Assembly: GCA_951635545.1 (NCBI GenBank)
Contig: OX620685.1
Span: 3,162,001 to 3,226,000, forward strand
Length of the DNA: 64,000 nucleotides
Direction of reading: 5' to 3'
DNA from: CAG-873 sp910578365
GTDB taxonomy: Bacteria; Bacteroidota; Bacteroidia; Bacteroidales; Muribaculaceae
This document shows positions 62,014 to 64,000 of the stretch, one piece after another. The stretch's first letter is position 1; each line of letters begins with the position of its first letter. A program made the position numbers and the translations under genes. Under the pieces are notes generated by a model. That model was not told the origin of the DNA. It worked only from the letters and a program-made list of their open reading frames with translations, and did no database searches.

Positions 62014-64000
62014 ATGAATTTCAACAATTTTACCATTAAATCGCAAGAAGCCATCCAAAAGGCTGTTGAAATCACCCGTGGCGCCGGCTTGCAGGCAATT
62101 GAGCCTGTAATCCTGCTCAAGGCTGTGATTGAAGAAGGCGAGTCGCTGGTAAAGTTTATCTTTCAGAAGATAGGCGCCAACCTCGGCCAGATAAACATGC
62201 AGGTTGACCGCGACATCAACGCGCTGCCTAAAGTCAGCGGCGGTGAACCATACCTCAGCCGCAGCGCCAACGATGTGCTGCAGCGTGCAATCGACATGGC
62301 CAAGAAGCAAGGCGACGAATATGTTACCCTCGAGGCCATACTGATGGCGCTGTTCGATGTGAATTCCTCGGCTTCGTCAATTCTTAAGGATGCCGGCCTT
62401 ACTGAAAAAGAACTCAAGGCGGCCATCGACGAACTGCGCAAGGGCAAGAAGGCTACCGACCAGGGCGCCGAAGAAACCTATAACGCTCTGAGCAAATATG
62501 CTGTAAACCTCAACGAACGCGCCCGCTCGGGCAAGCTCGACCCGGTAATCGGACGCGACGAAGAGATACGACGTGTGCTGCAGATTCTCAGCCGCCGTAC
62601 AAAAAACAACCCCATGCTTATCGGCGAACCGGGCACCGGCAAGACTGCCATAGCCGAAGGTCTGGCACACCGTATAGTACGTGGCGACGTACCCGAAAAC
62701 CTGCGCACCAAGCAGATTTATTCGCTCGACATGGGCGCGCTGGTGGCAGGCGCCAAATATAAAGGTGAATTCGAGGAGCGTCTGAAAGCTATCGTCAACG
62801 AAGTTACAGGCGCCGATGGTGAAATAATTCTGTTCATCGACGAAATCCACACCCTTGTGGGTGCCGGCAAAGGCGAAGGCGCCATGGATGCTGCCAATAT
62901 TCTCAAACCGGCTCTGGCCCGTGGCGAACTACGCAGCATAGGCGCCACCACACTCGACGAATATCAGAAGTACTTCGAAAAAGACAAAGCGCTTGAACGC
63001 CGCTTCCAGAAGGTAATGGTAAACGAACCCGACGAAATGAGCGCCATAGCTATTCTGCGCGGCCTGAAAGAACGCTACGAAAACCACCACAAGGTGCGTA
63101 TCCGCGACGAAGCGATTATCGCCGCAGTGCAGCTGTCGGAGCGATACATCACCGACCGTTTCCTGCCCGACAAGGCTATTGACCTTATCGACGAGGCTGC
63201 TTCCAAACTTAAACTCGAAATTGACTCTGTGCCGCAGGCTCTCGACGATATTACCCGCCGGATTGCCCAGAAGGAAATCGAACGCGAGGCTATCAAGCGC
63301 GAAGGCATGAAGGAAAAGGTCAAGGAAATCGAAAAGGATATTGCCGAACTGCGCGAGGAGGAGAAGGAATACTCTGCCAAGTGGAAGGCCGAAAAGGAAC
63401 TCATAAACCGCATACAGCAGAACAAGATTGACATCGAACAGCTGAACTTCGATGCCGAAAAGGCCGAACGCGAGGGCGACTATGCCAAGGTGGCCGAGAT
63501 CCGCTATTCCAAAATCCAGCAGAAGGAGCAGGAAAATAAGGACGTTCAGGAGCAGCTGCGAATGATGCAGGGCGACCGTGCTCTTATTAAGGAGGAAGTC
63601 GACTCGGAAGATATCGCCGACGTAGTAAGCCGCTGGACCGGCATACCGGTGAACAAGATGGTGCAGTCCGAAAAAGAAAAACTGCTGCACCTGGAAGAAG
63701 AACTGCACGACCGTGTGATTGGCCAGGACGACGCCATCTGCGCCATTGCCGATGCCGTTCGCCGCAGCCGCGCGGGCCTGAACGACCCCAAGCGCCCTAT
63801 CGGCTCGTTTATTTTCCTCGGCACTACCGGCGTGGGCAAGACCGAGCTGGCAAAGGCTCTGGCCGAATATCTCTTCGACGACGAGAACATGATGACCCGT
63901 ATCGACATGAGCGAATATCAGGAGAAGCACTCGGTGAGCCGACTGGTAGGAGCGCCTCCGGGATACGTGGGCTACGACGAAGGCGGACAGCTGACCGAGG
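62014..64000 (+). CDS. clpB: Disaggregase chaperone ClpB (3' end beyond the window)
   Basis: The 662 residues present cover the N-domain (MNFNNFTIKSQEAIQKAVEI), NBD1 with Walker A GEPGTGKT (204-211) and LFIDEIHTLVGAG, the long coiled-coil middle domain (about 410-525) and most of NBD2. NBD2 has RWTGIPVNKM and Walker A GTTGVGKT (603-610), where Thr replaces the usual Pro. ClpB works with DnaK to pull proteins out of aggregates. The gene runs off the window edge after YDEGGQLTE. Confidence 0.96.
   Translation, partial: MNFNNFTIKSQEAIQKAVEITRGAGLQAIEPVILLKAVIEEGESLVKFIFQKIGANLGQINMQVDRDINALPKVSGGEPYLSRSANDVLQRAIDMAKKQGDEYVTLEAILMALFDVNSSASSILKDAGLTEKELKAAIDELRKGKKATDQGAEETYNALSKYAVNLNERARSGKLDPVIGRDEEIRRVLQILSRRTKNNPMLIGEPGTGKTAIAEGLAHRIVRGDVPENLRTKQIYSLDMGALVAGAKYKGEFEERLKAIVNEVTGADGEIILFIDEIHTLVGAGKGEGAMDAANILKPALARGELRSIGATTLDEYQKYFEKDKALERRFQKVMVNEPDEMSAIAILRGLKERYENHHKVRIRDEAIIAAVQLSERYITDRFLPDKAIDLIDEAASKLKLEIDSVPQALDDITRRIAQKEIEREAIKREGMKEKVKEIEKDIAELREEEKEYSAKWKAEKELINRIQQNKIDIEQLNFDAEKAEREGDYAKVAEIRYSKIQQKEQENKDVQEQLRMMQGDRALIKEEVDSEDIADVVSRWTGIPVNKMVQSEKEKLLHLEEELHDRVIGQDDAICAIADAVRRSRAGLNDPKRPIGSFIFLGTTGVGKTELAKALAEYLFDDENMMTRIDMSEYQEKHSVSRLVGAPPGYVGYDEGGQLTE

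Noticed and set aside
1..64000. tRNA, rRNA or known riboswitches
   Set aside because: By eye I found no cloverleaf, rRNA segment or riboswitch consensus that I could support. A covariance-model scan would settle this.

Overview
The window looks like a chromosomal segment of a Bacteroidales bacterium, most likely of the Muribaculaceae. That placement is inferred from gene content and promoter style; no marker search was possible. The core genes have a GC-rich codon style. Several promoters match the Bacteroidetes pattern (TTTG, about 20 bases, TAnnTTTG), and families typical of the phylum are present: DUF5606, a SusB-like GH97, an SO_0444-type permease and a two-component pair of the RprX/RprY kind.

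Layout. Bases 1-18675 are an intact housekeeping block: rsfS-ftsH, nrdD-nrdG, a DUF5606 gene, a response regulator with its kinase, a convergent set of an Fe-S aldo/keto reductase, a NapH/NapG-like fusion ferredoxin and ftsE, then a His-rich cusB-cusA-cusC metal efflux operon ending in rlmB. Bases 18691-22334 are a GH97 gene split by an IS3 element with a clean 5-bp target duplication. Bases 22597-51870 are a heavily rearranged mobile region. It opens with an EFR1-type ferredoxin gene cut by an IS21 element. Next comes the wreck of a mobilizable element: a relaxase broken by IS982 and IS21, a MobC-like protein, degenerate repeats and a tyrosine recombinase. After a nested pair of IS3 copies and an IS110 element there is a cargo block of small conserved genes, two paralogous XRE regulators, a Schlafen/AlbA_2 protein, a zeta-type toxin pair and a dead vsr. 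It closes with a stack of elements in which at least five transposon families sit inside each other (IS21, IS982, ISAs1, IS110, ISL3).

Bases 51961-56489 return to core genes (lysC, an ABC-F ATPase, a Dabb protein, a Cu/Zn permease with an HMA domain). Bases 56528-60083 hold a carboxypeptidase-regulatory-like gene broken by IS982 and IS630. The window ends with a tightly packed thioredoxin / VKOR / 57-residue peptide unit and the first two thirds of clpB.

What stands out. (1) The thioredoxin-VKOR-small peptide unit. (2) Two non-autonomous elements with exact target duplications: a 178-bp one carrying ISAs1 ends and a 128-bp one of unknown family. (3) A GC-rich hairpin with shared sequence in or beside all three IS110-family elements. 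(4) Canonical -1 frameshift heptamers in the IS3 and IS630 elements. (5) A two-dyad operator in front of a phage-type repressor. (6) A readable order of transposon insertions.
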